Shown: piece after piece, positions 1 to 7,923 of the stretch
How the letters are laid out: every line of letters starts with the position of its first letter
How positions within the stretch are numbered: position 1 is the stretch's first letter
Assembly: GCA_003525885.1 (NCBI GenBank)
Contig: DQIG01000379.1
Location: 628 to 19,632, forward strand
From: Stenotrophomonas sp.
Lineage (GTDB): Bacteria > Pseudomonadota > Gammaproteobacteria > Xanthomonadales > Xanthomonadaceae
Length of the DNA: 19,005 nucleotides
Reading direction: 5' to 3'
Made by a program: the position numbers and the translations under genes
The notes under the pieces: model-generated
Databases searched by the model: none
What the model was told of the DNA's origin: nothing
What the model saw: the letters and a program-made list of their open reading frames with translations, nothing else

Positions 1-497
1 AGGTGCCGGTGATCATGCTGACCGCGCGTGACGAGTTGCCGGACAAGATCGCCGGCTTCCGCGCCGGCGCCGACGACTACCTGACCAAGCCGTTCGCCCT
101 GCCCGAGCTGGAAGTGCGGCTGGAGGCGCTGCTGCTGCGCGCGCAGGGCCGCAACCCGCGCAAGCGACTGCAGGTGGGCGACCTGGTGCTGGACCTGGCA
201 ACCCTGGAGGCCCAGCGCGGCAGCCAGGTGCTGCATCTGTACCCGGCCTGCCGCAAGCTGCTGGAAGTGCTGATGCGTGCCAGCCCGGGTGCAGTGACCC
301 GGCAGCAGCTGGAATTCGCGCTGTGGGGCGACGAGCCGCCGGATGGCGACCTGCTGCGCTCGCATGTCTACGAGCTGCGCCGCAGCGTCGACGGCCCGTT
401 CGCCGACAAGCTGATCCACACCCTGCCGCGGGTCGGTTATCGCCTGGCGGTGACCGCGGCCAGCGATGCAGGCAAGGGTGATGATGAAGGCGCGTAA
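1..497 (+). CDS. Response regulator, OmpR/PhoB family, 5'-truncated
   Basis: This is the 3' part of a two-component response regulator; the reading frame starts at base 3 and the true start lies outside the window. Visible are the end of the receiver domain, with the conserved Thr of the LTA motif (fragment residue 6) and the conserved Lys of TKPF (residue 29), then a winged-helix DNA-binding domain of the OmpR type ending in the usual RVGYRL strand (about residues 55-150). The phospho-accepting Asp would be in the missing roughly 70-80 residues. It should bind DNA in response to phosphorylation by the kinase encoded directly downstream, whose start lies within the end of this gene. Target genes are unknown. 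TAA stop at 495-497. Confidence 0.93.
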   Translation, partial: VPVIMLTARDELPDKIAGFRAGADDYLTKPFALPELEVRLEALLLRAQGRNPRKRLQVGDLVLDLATLEAQRGSQVLHLYPACRKLLEVLMRASPGAVTRQQLEFALWGDEPPDGDLLRSHVYELRRSVDGPFADKLIHTLPRVGYRLAVTAASDAGKGDDEGA

Positions 498-1770
498 ACC
501 GGGCCCGCTGTACCGGCGCGTGGTGTGGTGGTTGCTGGGCTATCTGGCCCTGCTGTCGATCGCTGTGTTCAGCGTCGGCAACTACGTGCACGAACACGCC
601 GAGCACGCTGCCTGGCGCGCGCTGCTCAATTCCGAACTGGACAGCATTGTCGATCACACCGAACACGAGCCGCATTACCGCTGGCAGGATTCGGACACGC
701 TCAGCCTGTTCCGCTTCGACGAGGGCAACATGCCCGAGAGCGTGCGCACGCTGCATCCGGGCCTGCACGACGGCGTACCGATCAAGGATCGGCAGACCGC
801 AGTGATGGTGCGTGACACCGGCTCCATGGGGCGGGTTGCGCTGGCGCTGGACATCTCCGACTTCCATGACCTGGAGCAGTTCGCCACGCGTTGGGTGATG
901 CTGGCCGGGGTGATCATGATCTTCGTCACCGTGCTGATGGCGTCCTTCGGCATGGAGCGCATGGTGCGCCCGTTGAGCTTGCTGGCCCAGCACATCGGCG
1001 CGTTGCGGCCGGGCGTGCAGGGCCAGCGCATCGAGGTCGACCCACGCGGCAGTTCCGAGCTGCACACCATCGCTGATGCACTGAACGACTACCTGGACCG
1101 CAACGAGCAGTTCGTCGAGCGCGAGCGGGTCTTCATCAGTACCGCCAGCCACGAGCTGCGCACGCCGATCGCGGTGATGACCGGTGCGGCCGAGCTGGCG
1201 CTGGAGCAACCAGGCCTGCCCGAGCGTGCCCGCCAGCAGATGCAGCGGGTCCTGCGCACGGCACAGAGCGTGGAGCAGCTGATCGAGCTGCTGCTTGTGC
1301 TGGCGCGTGATCCGGCGCGACTGGCTGCGCGTGCCGAGCGCATCGCACTGGACCAGCTGCTGCCGGAGATCGTCGACGACCATCGCCACCTGCTGGGCGA
1401 CAAGGACCTGAGCATCGGTATCCAGGCCGCGCCGGTGGATATCGTCGCGCCGCTGGCGGTGGTGCAGGCGGCGATCGGCAACCTGCTGCGCAATGCCATC
1501 GAGAACAGCGGCCGCGGTCACATCGAGCTGCAGCTGAGTTCGTCGGCGGTGCTGACCCTGCAGGACCCGGGACATGGCATGAGCCCGGAGGAGATCGCGG
1601 CGATCCACGCCCGCATGGCGCGGGGGGAGCGCGCTGATCGTGGCGGCGGCATCGGCCTGGACCTGATCGCGCGGCTGTGTGAACACCTGGGCTGGACACT
1701 GCAGCTGCAACCCTGCGAACCGCGCGGGACACGTGTCACCCTGGACTTCAGCGCCTCGCGTCCGGCCTGA
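484..1770 (+). CDS. Sensor histidine kinase, partner of the upstream response regulator
   Basis: An inner-membrane sensor kinase of about 428 residues. It has a membrane segment at about 13-33, a roughly 105-residue periplasmic sensor region, a second membrane segment at about 138-156 and a short HAMP-like linker. The H-box TASHELRTP carries the phospho-accepting His223. The ATP-binding domain shows an N-box (N333, N337, N341), a G1 box DPGHGM at 361-366 and a G2 box GGGIGLD at 387-393. The sensor region has no family I recognise. The start is uncertain: ATG codons at 466, 481 and 484 share the frame; AAGGG at 474-478 best fits 484. The gene overlaps the regulator by 14 bp, so the two are translationally coupled. 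A strong terminator follows at 1836-1862, closing the operon. Confidence 0.92.
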   Translation: MKARKPGPLYRRVVWWLLGYLALLSIAVFSVGNYVHEHAEHAAWRALLNSELDSIVDHTEHEPHYRWQDSDTLSLFRFDEGNMPESVRTLHPGLHDGVPIKDRQTAVMVRDTGSMGRVALALDISDFHDLEQFATRWVMLAGVIMIFVTVLMASFGMERMVRPLSLLAQHIGALRPGVQGQRIEVDPRGSSELHTIADALNDYLDRNEQFVERERVFISTASHELRTPIAVMTGAAELALEQPGLPERARQQMQRVLRTAQSVEQLIELLLVLARDPARLAARAERIALDQLLPEIVDDHRHLLGDKDLSIGIQAAPVDIVAPLAVVQAAIGNLLRNAIENSGRGHIELQLSSSAVLTLQDPGHGMSPEEIAAIHARMARGERADRGGGIGLDLIARLCEHLGWTLQLQPCEPRGTRVTLDFSASRPA

Positions 1771-1835
1771 CCGGCATCCCGACCTGCTCTGCGCTGCGGC
1801 ATGACCCAGCGTGAAGACAATGTTAATCTCGACCT

Positions 1836-1862
1836 GCGCCGCTTTATGCGGCGCTTTTTTTT
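1836..1862 (+). terminator. Rho-independent terminator after the two-component operon
   Basis: A perfect 7-bp GC stem (GCGCCGC at 1836-1842 with GCGGCGC at 1848-1854), a 5-base loop TTTAT and a run of eight T (1855-1862). It lies 66 bp after the kinase stop and 28 bp before the next start codon. An open frame reaching back to 1801 for the next gene would run through it, which argues for the ATG at 1891. Confidence 0.92.
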
Positions 1863-1890
1863 CCCGCTCTTTCGATCGACAGAGGATCCC

Positions 1891-3141
1891 ATGCCGACCG
1901 AACCCGCTACTGCCCTGATCAGCAACGACATCGTTGGACTGGGCCTGATTGCCGCCACCCTGGCCCTGATCTTCTGGGCCGCCAGTGGTCCGACCCCGCT
2001 GCTGAAGAAGATCTTCGCCTGGGTGCCGGCACTGCTGCTGTGCTACTTCATCCCCGCCATCTACAACACCGCCGGTGTCATCGATGGCCACAACACCTCG
2101 CTGTACAACCCGGTTGCGCGTGACGTGCTGCTGCCGGCCGCACTGGTCCTGCTGACGCTGTCGATTGACCTGAAGGGCGTCATCAAGCTCGGGCCGAAGC
2201 TGTTGCTTGTGTTCTGTGCCGGTACCGCCGGCATCATGCTCGGCGCCATCGTCTCGTTCCAGCTGATGAAGCTGATCCATCCGGAAACGGTGGCCGGTGA
2301 TACCTGGGCCGGCATGGCCGCGCTGGCCGGCAGCTGGATCGGTGGCGGCGCCAACATGGTGGCCATGCGCGAAGTGTTCGGCACCGATGCCACCACCTTC
2401 GGCCAGTTCGCGGTGGTCGACGTGGCCTGCGCCAGCCTGTGGATGGCGATCCTGTTGTTCCTGGCCAACCGCGCCCAGCAGATCGATACCCGCAATGGTG
2501 CCGATACCCGCGCCATCGACGAGATGAAGGCACGCATCAGCGCCTACGAGGCTCAGAACGCCCGCATTCCCAGCATGACCGATCTGATGGTGATCGTCGG
2601 CGTGGCACTGGGTGGCGTCGGCCTGGCCCATGCAATCGCCGCGCCACTGTCGGGCTGGTTCAAGGCCAATGTCAGCTGGGCCAGCCAGTTCAGTCTCGAT
2701 AGCCAGTTCGTCTGGGTGATCCTGCTGTCCACGGCGATGGGCCTGGGCCTGAGTTTCACCCGTGCGCGCCGGCTGGAAGCCGCAGGCGCTTCGCGGCTGG
2801 GCACGGTGTTCCTGTACTTCCTGATCGCCTGCATCGGCATGCAGATGAACCTGCTGTCGCTGCTGGATCGGCCGTGGCTGTTCCTGCTCGGCGCGATCTG
2901 GATGGCCACGCACGTGCTGGTGCTGTGGGGGGTGGCCAAGCTGCTGCGCGCGCCGCTGTTCTTCTTCGCGATCGGTTCGCAGGGCAACATCGGCGCAGCG
3001 GCTTCGGCGCCGGTGGTGGCTGCAGCGTTCCATCCGACGCTGGCCCCGGTGGGCGTGCTGCTGGGCACGGTGGGCTATGCCACCGGCACCGGGCTGGCCT
3101 ATGTCACCGGCCTGATCCTGAAGTGGATGGCCAACGGCTGA
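1891..3141 (+). CDS. DUF819 (YjcL-like) family integral membrane protein
   Basis: A 416-residue, strongly hydrophobic protein with about ten to twelve membrane segments. The motif GSWIGGGANMVAMREVF (about residues 147-163) is the hallmark I associate with the DUF819 family (Pfam PF05684), and the C-terminal half has a second glycine-rich membrane stretch (AIGSQGNIGAAASAPVVAAA). The family is thought to contain transporters, but no substrate is established to my knowledge, so none is assigned. The start ATG at 1891 has AGAGGA at 1881-1886; the frame is open upstream to 1801, but that would include the terminator. The stop at 3139-3141 is almost directly followed by a long palindrome that probably ends the transcript. 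Confidence 0.85.
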   Translation: MPTEPATALISNDIVGLGLIAATLALIFWAASGPTPLLKKIFAWVPALLLCYFIPAIYNTAGVIDGHNTSLYNPVARDVLLPAALVLLTLSIDLKGVIKLGPKLLLVFCAGTAGIMLGAIVSFQLMKLIHPETVAGDTWAGMAALAGSWIGGGANMVAMREVFGTDATTFGQFAVVDVACASLWMAILLFLANRAQQIDTRNGADTRAIDEMKARISAYEAQNARIPSMTDLMVIVGVALGGVGLAHAIAAPLSGWFKANVSWASQFSLDSQFVWVILLSTAMGLGLSFTRARRLEAAGASRLGTVFLYFLIACIGMQMNLLSLLDRPWLFLLGAIWMATHVLVLWGVAKLLRAPLFFFAIGSQGNIGAAASAPVVAAAFHPTLAPVGVLLGTVGYATGTGLAYVTGLILKWMANG

Positions 3142-3144
3142 AGA

Positions 3145-3209
3145 AAAAGGGGACGGAGGGGATTAAGTCGTTTATGGCATAAACGACTTAATCCCCTCCG
3201 TCCCCTTTT
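3145..3209. repeat. Perfect 32-bp inverted repeat (probable dispersed palindrome and bidirectional terminator)
   Basis: The arms 3145-3176 and 3178-3209 are perfect reverse complements around a single central base. The left arm starts with AAAAGGGGACGGAGGGGATT and the right arm ends in TTTT, so RNA from either strand forms a long hairpin with a U tract. It starts three bases after the DUF819 stop and lies between convergent genes, which suits a bidirectional terminator. From memory, similar GGGGACGGAGGGGATTAAGTCG palindromes occur many times in Stenotrophomonas genomes, so it may be a dispersed REP-like element; that needs a search. Confidence 0.8.
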
Positions 3210-3213
3210 CCGA

Positions 3214-3240
3214 GGGGGGCGGGCTGCGCGCCCGGCCCCC
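3214..3240 (-). terminator. GC-rich stem-loop downstream of ybdD
   Basis: Arms 3214-3224 and 3230-3240 pair over 11 positions with one G/G mismatch, with a 5-base loop. It lies 8 bases beyond the ybdD stop on the minus strand. It lacks its own T run, so on its own it is only a weak terminator candidate; it may act together with the palindrome at 3145-3209, or protect the 3' end of the cstA-ybdD mRNA. Confidence 0.45.
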
Positions 3241-3248
3241 TTGCTGAC

Positions 3249-3473
3249 TCAACAGCAGCGTCCGCCGTTGCGACCGCCGTACCGCGCTTCCTGGCGCTCG
3301 CGGAAGAACGTCTTGTAGTCCATCGGCTCCTGGTCCGGATGCTTTTCCAGCATGTGCCGGACGTAGTTGTCGTAGTCAGGAATGCCACAGCACAGCCGTG
3401 CGGTCTGCACCAGGCGCCGCCAGATGCGGCGGTGCGCCTGGTACTGGCCAGCGGGAACCAGTTGCGAGCTCAT
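3249..3473 (-). CDS. ybdD: YbdD/YjiX family small protein (DUF466), CstA partner
   Basis: A 74-residue soluble protein with the typical family core: CCGIPDYDNYVRHM, then HPDQEPMDYKTFFRERQEARYGG, and a Cys-Cys end. Members of this family are nearly always encoded after cstA or btsT, and in enterobacteria YbdD is reported to be needed for CstA-type transport. The start ATG (3471-3473) shares its A with the cstA stop TGA (3473-3475), a classic translational coupling that implies matched amounts of the two proteins. A GTG one codon upstream (3474-3476) is an alternative start. The protein style agrees with the xanthomonad-like left part of the window. Confidence 0.9.
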   Translation of the reverse strand: MSSQLVPAGQYQAHRRIWRRLVQTARLCCGIPDYDNYVRHMLEKHPDQEPMDYKTFFRERQEARYGGRNGGRCC

Positions 3474-5542
3474 CACAGATCCACCATTTCATGCGGCTTC
3501 AGTGCCACGTAAGGGGTCTCGCGGTCGCTGCGCTGCGGATTGCGGCGGGCCGCCAGGATGGTCTTGATCGAATACACCAGCACTGCGCCCACCACCAGCA
3601 GGAACAGCGCGGTCAGGCCGGTGTTGACGTAGGCGTTGACTACGATCTGCTTCATCTGCGCCACCGACTTGGCCGGTGCCGTGATCGTATCGCTGGCGAG
3701 CGCGGCCTGGAACTTGTGTGCCTGGGCCAGGAAACCCTGTGCCGGGTTGCTGTCGAAGATCTTGATGAAGCCGGCGTAGGTGGTGCAGATCAGCAGCCAT
3801 ACCGCCGGTACCGCAGTGACCCACGCATAGCGGTCACGCTTCATCTTGAACAGCACCACCGTGCCCAGCATCAGCGCGATACCAGCCAGCATCTGGTTGG
3901 AAATGCCGAACAGCGGCCACAGCGTCTGGATGCCACCGAACGGATCGACCACGCCGGTGTACAGCAGGTAGCCCCACAGTGCCACGCAGCCGGCGGTGCC
4001 GATGATGTTGGCGGTCCACGACTCGGTCTTCTTCAGGGCCGGCACGAAATTGCCCAGCAGATCCTGCAGCATGAAGCGCCCGGCGCGGGTGCCGGCGTCC
4101 ACGGCGGTCAGGATGAACAGTGCTTCGAACAGGATCGCGAAGTGGTACCAGAACGCCATCATCGCGTCGCTGCTGCTGGGAATGGCCTGGTGCAGGATCT
4201 GCGCGATGCCTACTGCCAGTGTCGGCGCACCACCGGCGCGGTGCAGGATGGTCGGCTCGCCAATCGCCGCCGCAGTCGCGGTCAGCTGTTCGGGCGTGAT
4301 GGTGAAGCCCCAGGTGTTGGTGATGTAGTGCGCCGCCGAGGCCGCGTCGGCACCGATCACCGCCGCCGGGCTGTTCATCGCGAAGTAGATGCCGGGATCG
4401 AGGATGGAGGCGCCGATCAGCGCCATGATCGCGACGAAGGCCTCCATCAGCATCGCGCCGTAGCCGATCATCGGCGCGTCGGCCTCGGTGGCGATCAGCT
4501 TGGGCGTGGTGCCGCTGGCGATCAGGGCGTGGAAGCCGGAAACCGCGCCGCAGGCGATGGTGATAAACAGGAACGGGAACAGCGACCCCGCCCAGACCGG
4601 ACCGCCATTGGCGGCAAAGGCGGTGAGCGCGGGCATGCGCAGCGGCGGCGCCATGATGACGATGCCTATGGCCAGCGCACAGATCGCGCCGATCTTGAGA
4701 AAAGTCGAAAGATAATCGCGCGGCGCCAGCAGCAGCCACACGGGCAGTACCGAAGCGATGGCACCATAGCCGATCAGTATCCAGCACAACTGGATCGGCG
4801 TCAGCGTGAACAGCGGCCCCCAGAACGGCGACTGCGCCACCCACTGCCCGCAGATCAGTGCGAAGATCAGGCCGATCAGCCCCAGCACCGAGACTTCGCC
4901 GATCCGCCCCGGCCTGATCCAACGGGTGTAGCCACCCATCGCCAACGCCAGCGGCACAGTCGCGGCGACAGTGAACAGGCCCCAGGGACTGGCCGCCAGC
5001 GCCTTGACCACGATCAGCGCCAGCACCGCAAGAATGATGACCATGATAAGGAAAGCGCCCAGCAGCGCGATCACGCCCGCCGCCTGCCCCATTTCCATGC
5101 GCACCAGTTCCCCCAGCGAGCGCCCGTCGCGGCGCATCGAGATGAACAGCACCATGAAGTCCTGCACTGCCCCTGCCAGCACCACGCCGACGATGATCCA
5201 CAGCGTGCCCGGCAGATAGCCCATCTGCGCGGCCAGTACCGGCCCCACCAGCGGTCCGGCCCCCGCAATGGCAGCGAAGTGGTGGCCGAACAGCACCCGC
5301 TTGTCGGTTGCCACATAGTCAAGCCCGTCAGCCCGATAAACGGCAGGGGTTGCCCGCGCGGGATCGAGGCGCATGACCTTGCGGGCGATGAAACGCGCAT
5401 AGAAGCGATAGGCGACAAGGAACGAACAGACCGCCGCGACCAGAATCCACAGCGCGTTGATCGTCTCCCCGCGCGACAGGGCCACGACCGCCAGCGATCC
5501 CATCGCCATCAGGGCCATGACTATCCAGCCGATTCGATGCAC
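3473..5542 (-). CDS. cstA: Carbon starvation protein A (CstA family transporter), possibly mosaic
   Basis: A 689-residue inner-membrane protein of normal length for CstA/BtsT. Recognisable stretches include FGHHFAAIAGAGPLVGPVLA (about residues 85-104) and SGFHALIASGTTPK in the middle. Known members take up pyruvate or peptides during carbon limitation; which substrate applies here cannot be read from the sequence. The start is GTG at 5540-5542 with AAGAGGAG seven bases before it; the next in-frame Met is residue 9. The gene is followed by ybdD with a stop/start overlap. Oddity: the C-terminal part (about 3476-4380) uses CTG for nearly every leucine, by hand count about 1 exception in 32, whereas the N-terminal part (4561-5542) uses CTC, CTT or TTG for about 10 of 45 and has TTT and TAT codons. 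This suggests a junction between two source genomes at roughly 4380-4560. Confidence 0.95.
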   Translation of the reverse strand: MHRIGWIVMALMAMGSLAVVALSRGETINALWILVAAVCSFLVAYRFYARFIARKVMRLDPARATPAVYRADGLDYVATDKRVLFGHHFAAIAGAGPLVGPVLAAQMGYLPGTLWIIVGVVLAGAVQDFMVLFISMRRDGRSLGELVRMEMGQAAGVIALLGAFLIMVIILAVLALIVVKALAASPWGLFTVAATVPLALAMGGYTRWIRPGRIGEVSVLGLIGLIFALICGQWVAQSPFWGPLFTLTPIQLCWILIGYGAIASVLPVWLLLAPRDYLSTFLKIGAICALAIGIVIMAPPLRMPALTAFAANGGPVWAGSLFPFLFITIACGAVSGFHALIASGTTPKLIATEADAPMIGYGAMLMEAFVAIMALIGASILDPGIYFAMNSPAAVIGADAASAAHYITNTWGFTITPEQLTATAAAIGEPTILHRAGGAPTLAVGIAQILHQAIPSSSDAMMAFWYHFAILFEALFILTAVDAGTRAGRFMLQDLLGNFVPALKKTESWTANIIGTAGCVALWGYLLYTGVVDPFGGIQTLWPLFGISNQMLAGIALMLGTVVLFKMKRDRYAWVTAVPAVWLLICTTYAGFIKIFDSNPAQGFLAQAHKFQAALASDTITAPAKSVAQMKQIVVNAYVNTGLTALFLLVVGAVLVYSIKTILAARRNPQRSDRETPYVALKPHEMVDL

Positions 5543-5657
5543 TGCCCGCTCCTCTTCCCGTTATTGGTTCGAATGCCGTTAGCGCAGGATTGGGCCGTCC
5601 CTGCAACCCCTTGTCACCCGCTTGCTACTGACGGGACTTGGCCATACCTCTCGTCCG

Positions 5658-6824
5658 GTGACGAAATTCGAACAGATCGGCGCTCCGCTCGCCCGGCGGA
5701 TCGCCCTTGCCGCGCAAGGCTTCGGCGCAAGGCCAGCGCGCGCGCCCAAACTCGCCGCTCTGCGCCGCGTGCTGGACAAGGTCCACCTCCACCAGATCGA
5801 CAGCGTGAACGTACTGGCGCGCGCGCATTATCTGCCTGCCTTCTCGCGCCTGGGTGTTTATGACCGCGCGGATCTCGAAACGCTGGCATGGGGACCAAAA
5901 CGCAAGCGTGCCCTGTTCGAATACTGGGCGCACGAAGCCTCGCTGCTTCCGTTCGACTTTCAGCCTCTGCTGCGCTGGCGCATGGCGCAGGCCGATCGCG
6001 GCGAGGCCGGCTGGGGGCGGATGCGGCTCTACGCCACCGAGCGGCGTGCTGAGGCGATGGCCTTGCTGGACCGCATCCGGATCGAAGGCCCCCTCGCCGC
6101 ATCGGATTTCGAGAGCCACAAGGGCCAGTCCGGCTGGTGGGAATGGAGCGACACCAAGCGCGCGCTCGAATGGCTGTTCTGGGCGGGCCACATCACCACC
6201 GCCAGCAGGCGCGGCAGCTTCGAGCGCCTTTACGACCTGACAGAGCGGGTGATCCCGTCGGAGGTCATGGCGCGGCCCACGCCCGCAGAGGCCGATGCCC
6301 ACCGCGCGCTGATCGCCCATGCCGCCGCCGCGCATGGCATCGCCACCGACAAGGAACTGCGCGACTATTTCCGCCAGTCGCCAGAGGCAGCACGCCCCGC
6401 CATCCATGCGCTGGCCGAGGAAGGCGTACTCATCCCGGTGAGTATTGCGGACGGGAAACACGCATGGCTCCACCGCGACGCACGGCGCCCTCGCCGGATC
6501 GAGGGCCGCGCCCTGCTGGCGCCATTCGATCCGCTCATCTGGGAGCGGGACCGGGCCGAGCGACTGTTCGGTTTCCGCTACCGCATCGAAATCTATGTCC
6601 CGGCAGAAAAGCGCCTCCACGGCTACTACGTGCTACCGTTCCTGCTGGGCGACCGACTGGTGGCCCGCGTCGATCTCAAGGCCGACCGCAAGGCCGCGTG
6701 CCTGATCGTGCAATCGGTGCATTTCGAACCCGATGCGCCCGACCATGCCGGTGAAGAACTGCGCGCCGAACTTGAGACCATGGCCGGATGGCTGGGCCTG
6801 AAACTCGCGCCGCTGACGCTATGA
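5658..6824 (+). CDS. Winged-helix DNA glycosylase-like protein (YcaQ/AlkZ family, HTH_42)
   Basis: A 388-residue cytoplasmic protein. It matches the YcaQ family along its length: ARRIALAAQGFG near the N-terminus, then HQIDSVNV, and near the C-terminus the strongly conserved run LLAPFDPLIWERDRAERLFG with YRIEIYVPAEKRLHGYYVLP. E. coli YcaQ is a DNA glycosylase that unhooks interstrand crosslinks; its QxD catalytic motif corresponds to Q46-I47-D48 here. The predicted role is repair of bulky or crosslinking alkylation damage. The start is uncertain: GTG at 5658 fits family length, a TTG at 5622 extends the frame by 12 residues, and neither has a clear ribosome-binding site. It is divergent from cstA and its last bases overlap the convergent LysR gene. 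Confidence 0.85.
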   Translation: MTKFEQIGAPLARRIALAAQGFGARPARAPKLAALRRVLDKVHLHQIDSVNVLARAHYLPAFSRLGVYDRADLETLAWGPKRKRALFEYWAHEASLLPFDFQPLLRWRMAQADRGEAGWGRMRLYATERRAEAMALLDRIRIEGPLAASDFESHKGQSGWWEWSDTKRALEWLFWAGHITTASRRGSFERLYDLTERVIPSEVMARPTPAEADAHRALIAHAAAAHGIATDKELRDYFRQSPEAARPAIHALAEEGVLIPVSIADGKHAWLHRDARRPRRIEGRALLAPFDPLIWERDRAERLFGFRYRIEIYVPAEKRLHGYYVLPFLLGDRLVARVDLKADRKAACLIVQSVHFEPDAPDHAGEELRAELETMAGWLGLKLAPLTL

Positions 6825-7778
6825 GCTACCCGATGCGTCGATGCGCGCCAGTTCGGCGGGGATCGGCCATTCCCATTCGGCATAGAGCTGCGCGAACAGC
6901 TTGAGCAACAGACGGAGTTCCGGCGAGGTATCGTCCTGCCGGAAACGCATGATCAATGGTGCAGTGACCGGCTCGGCAATGTCGATAAAGGCAATATCGC
7001 CGCGACCATTCCCGCGCACCGATTGCGGCACGATGCAGGCTCCGACGCCAGCAGCGACCATGACCAGCCCGGTCTGAAGCTCGCGCACTTCCTGAATCTG
7101 ATCCGGCATCAGGCCATGCGAGACGAACAGCGACAGCATGAGATCGGCAAAGCTCGGGCGTGGCTCGCTGGGATAGAAGATCAGCGGTTCCTTGCACAGC
7201 GAGGCCAGATCCACGGGCCCGCCGCGCAAGGCCAGCGGGTGGTCCTTCGCCACCGCCGCCACCAGCGGCTCATTGCGGACCAGAACATGGCAGATGGCCG
7301 GATCTTCCATGGCAATCCGGTCGAAACCGAGATCGATCCGCCGGTCCTTCAGGGCCGCCACCTGCTCTTCGGAGCCCAGTTCCGCGACGCCGATTTCAAT
7401 TTGCGGCACGATCTCCCGGAACCGCCGGATCACTTCGGGCAGGCGCGCATAAAGCGTGGAAGGCACCAGCCCGAACACAAAGCGAGGCGATTGCCGCGCC
7501 GCGAGGTTCTGCATCGACACCTGCAACTGCTGCATGCCGCGCATCACCATACTGGCCCGCTCGTAAAGCAATTTCCCTGCTTCGGTCAGCTTCAGCGGGC
7601 GACTGCCCCGCTCGAACAGCGTCAGCCCAAGGGACGCCTCAAGCTCCTGAATCCGCTGGCTGAGCGGCGGCTGGGTCATATGCAGTTGCTCTGCAGCGCG
7701 CGTGAAACTGCGCTCGTTCGCGACGGCGAGGAAATAGCGCAACTGGCGAATATCGATGTTCAGCACAGAGCAACCCAC
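6819..7778 (-). CDS. LysR-type transcriptional regulator
   Basis: A 319-residue regulator with an N-terminal winged helix-turn-helix (about residues 9-68: DIRQLRYFLAVANERSFTRA, then TQPPLSQRIQELE) and a periplasmic-binding-protein-like effector domain from about 95 to 300. The overall style resembles the BenM/CatM/CbbR group, but the effector is not predictable. The start is GTG at 7776-7778; a second GTG at 7764-7766 gives a more usual N-terminus and has GGGTTG upstream, so it is a good alternative. The gene lies on the same strand as, and 145 bp after, the large TonB receptor gene, separated by a terminator, so it has its own promoter. Its 3' end overlaps the YcaQ-like gene by 6 bp. Confidence 0.92.
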   Translation of the reverse strand: MGCSVLNIDIRQLRYFLAVANERSFTRAAEQLHMTQPPLSQRIQELEASLGLTLFERGSRPLKLTEAGKLLYERASMVMRGMQQLQVSMQNLAARQSPRFVFGLVPSTLYARLPEVIRRFREIVPQIEIGVAELGSEEQVAALKDRRIDLGFDRIAMEDPAICHVLVRNEPLVAAVAKDHPLALRGGPVDLASLCKEPLIFYPSEPRPSFADLMLSLFVSHGLMPDQIQEVRELQTGLVMVAAGVGACIVPQSVRGNGRGDIAFIDIAEPVTAPLIMRFRQDDTSPELRLLLKLFAQLYAEWEWPIPAELARIDASGSS

Positions 7779-7871
7779 ATGGCAGACGAAAGCCGCGGAA
7801 GGCGACAGTTCGCAGGATTAGCCAAGGCTTCATACACGCATGAGTTGAAACGTGAAGTATGCGCAAGGTGC

Positions 7872-7913
7872 AAAAAAGCGCGGCTGCGCGCGGATTTCTC
7901 CACTCGCAGCCGC
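7872..7913 (-). terminator. Rho-independent terminator of the TonB receptor gene
   Basis: On the minus strand a perfect 9-bp stem (GCGGCTGCG, complementary arms at 7905-7913 and 7880-7888) with a 16-base loop is followed by GC and a run of six T (7872-7877 as A on the plus strand). It begins 10 bases after the receptor stop codon. Confidence 0.8.
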
Positions 7914-7923
7914 ACCGTCAGGA

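Noticed and set aside
1801..1890. N-terminal extension of the DUF819 protein
   Set aside because: It would translate a strong rho-independent terminator and gives a charged N-terminus atypical for the family; ATG at 1891 has a good ribosome-binding site.
13..3033. 1006-codon open frame on the minus strand
   Set aside because: It lies opposite three well-supported genes, its translation is rich in Arg, Gln, His and Ala with no domain, and it is the usual antisense shadow of high-GC DNA.
3398..5863. 821-codon open frame on the plus strand
   Set aside because: It is antisense to cstA, has a low-complexity Arg/Gln/His-rich translation and crosses into the YcaQ-like gene; no family features.
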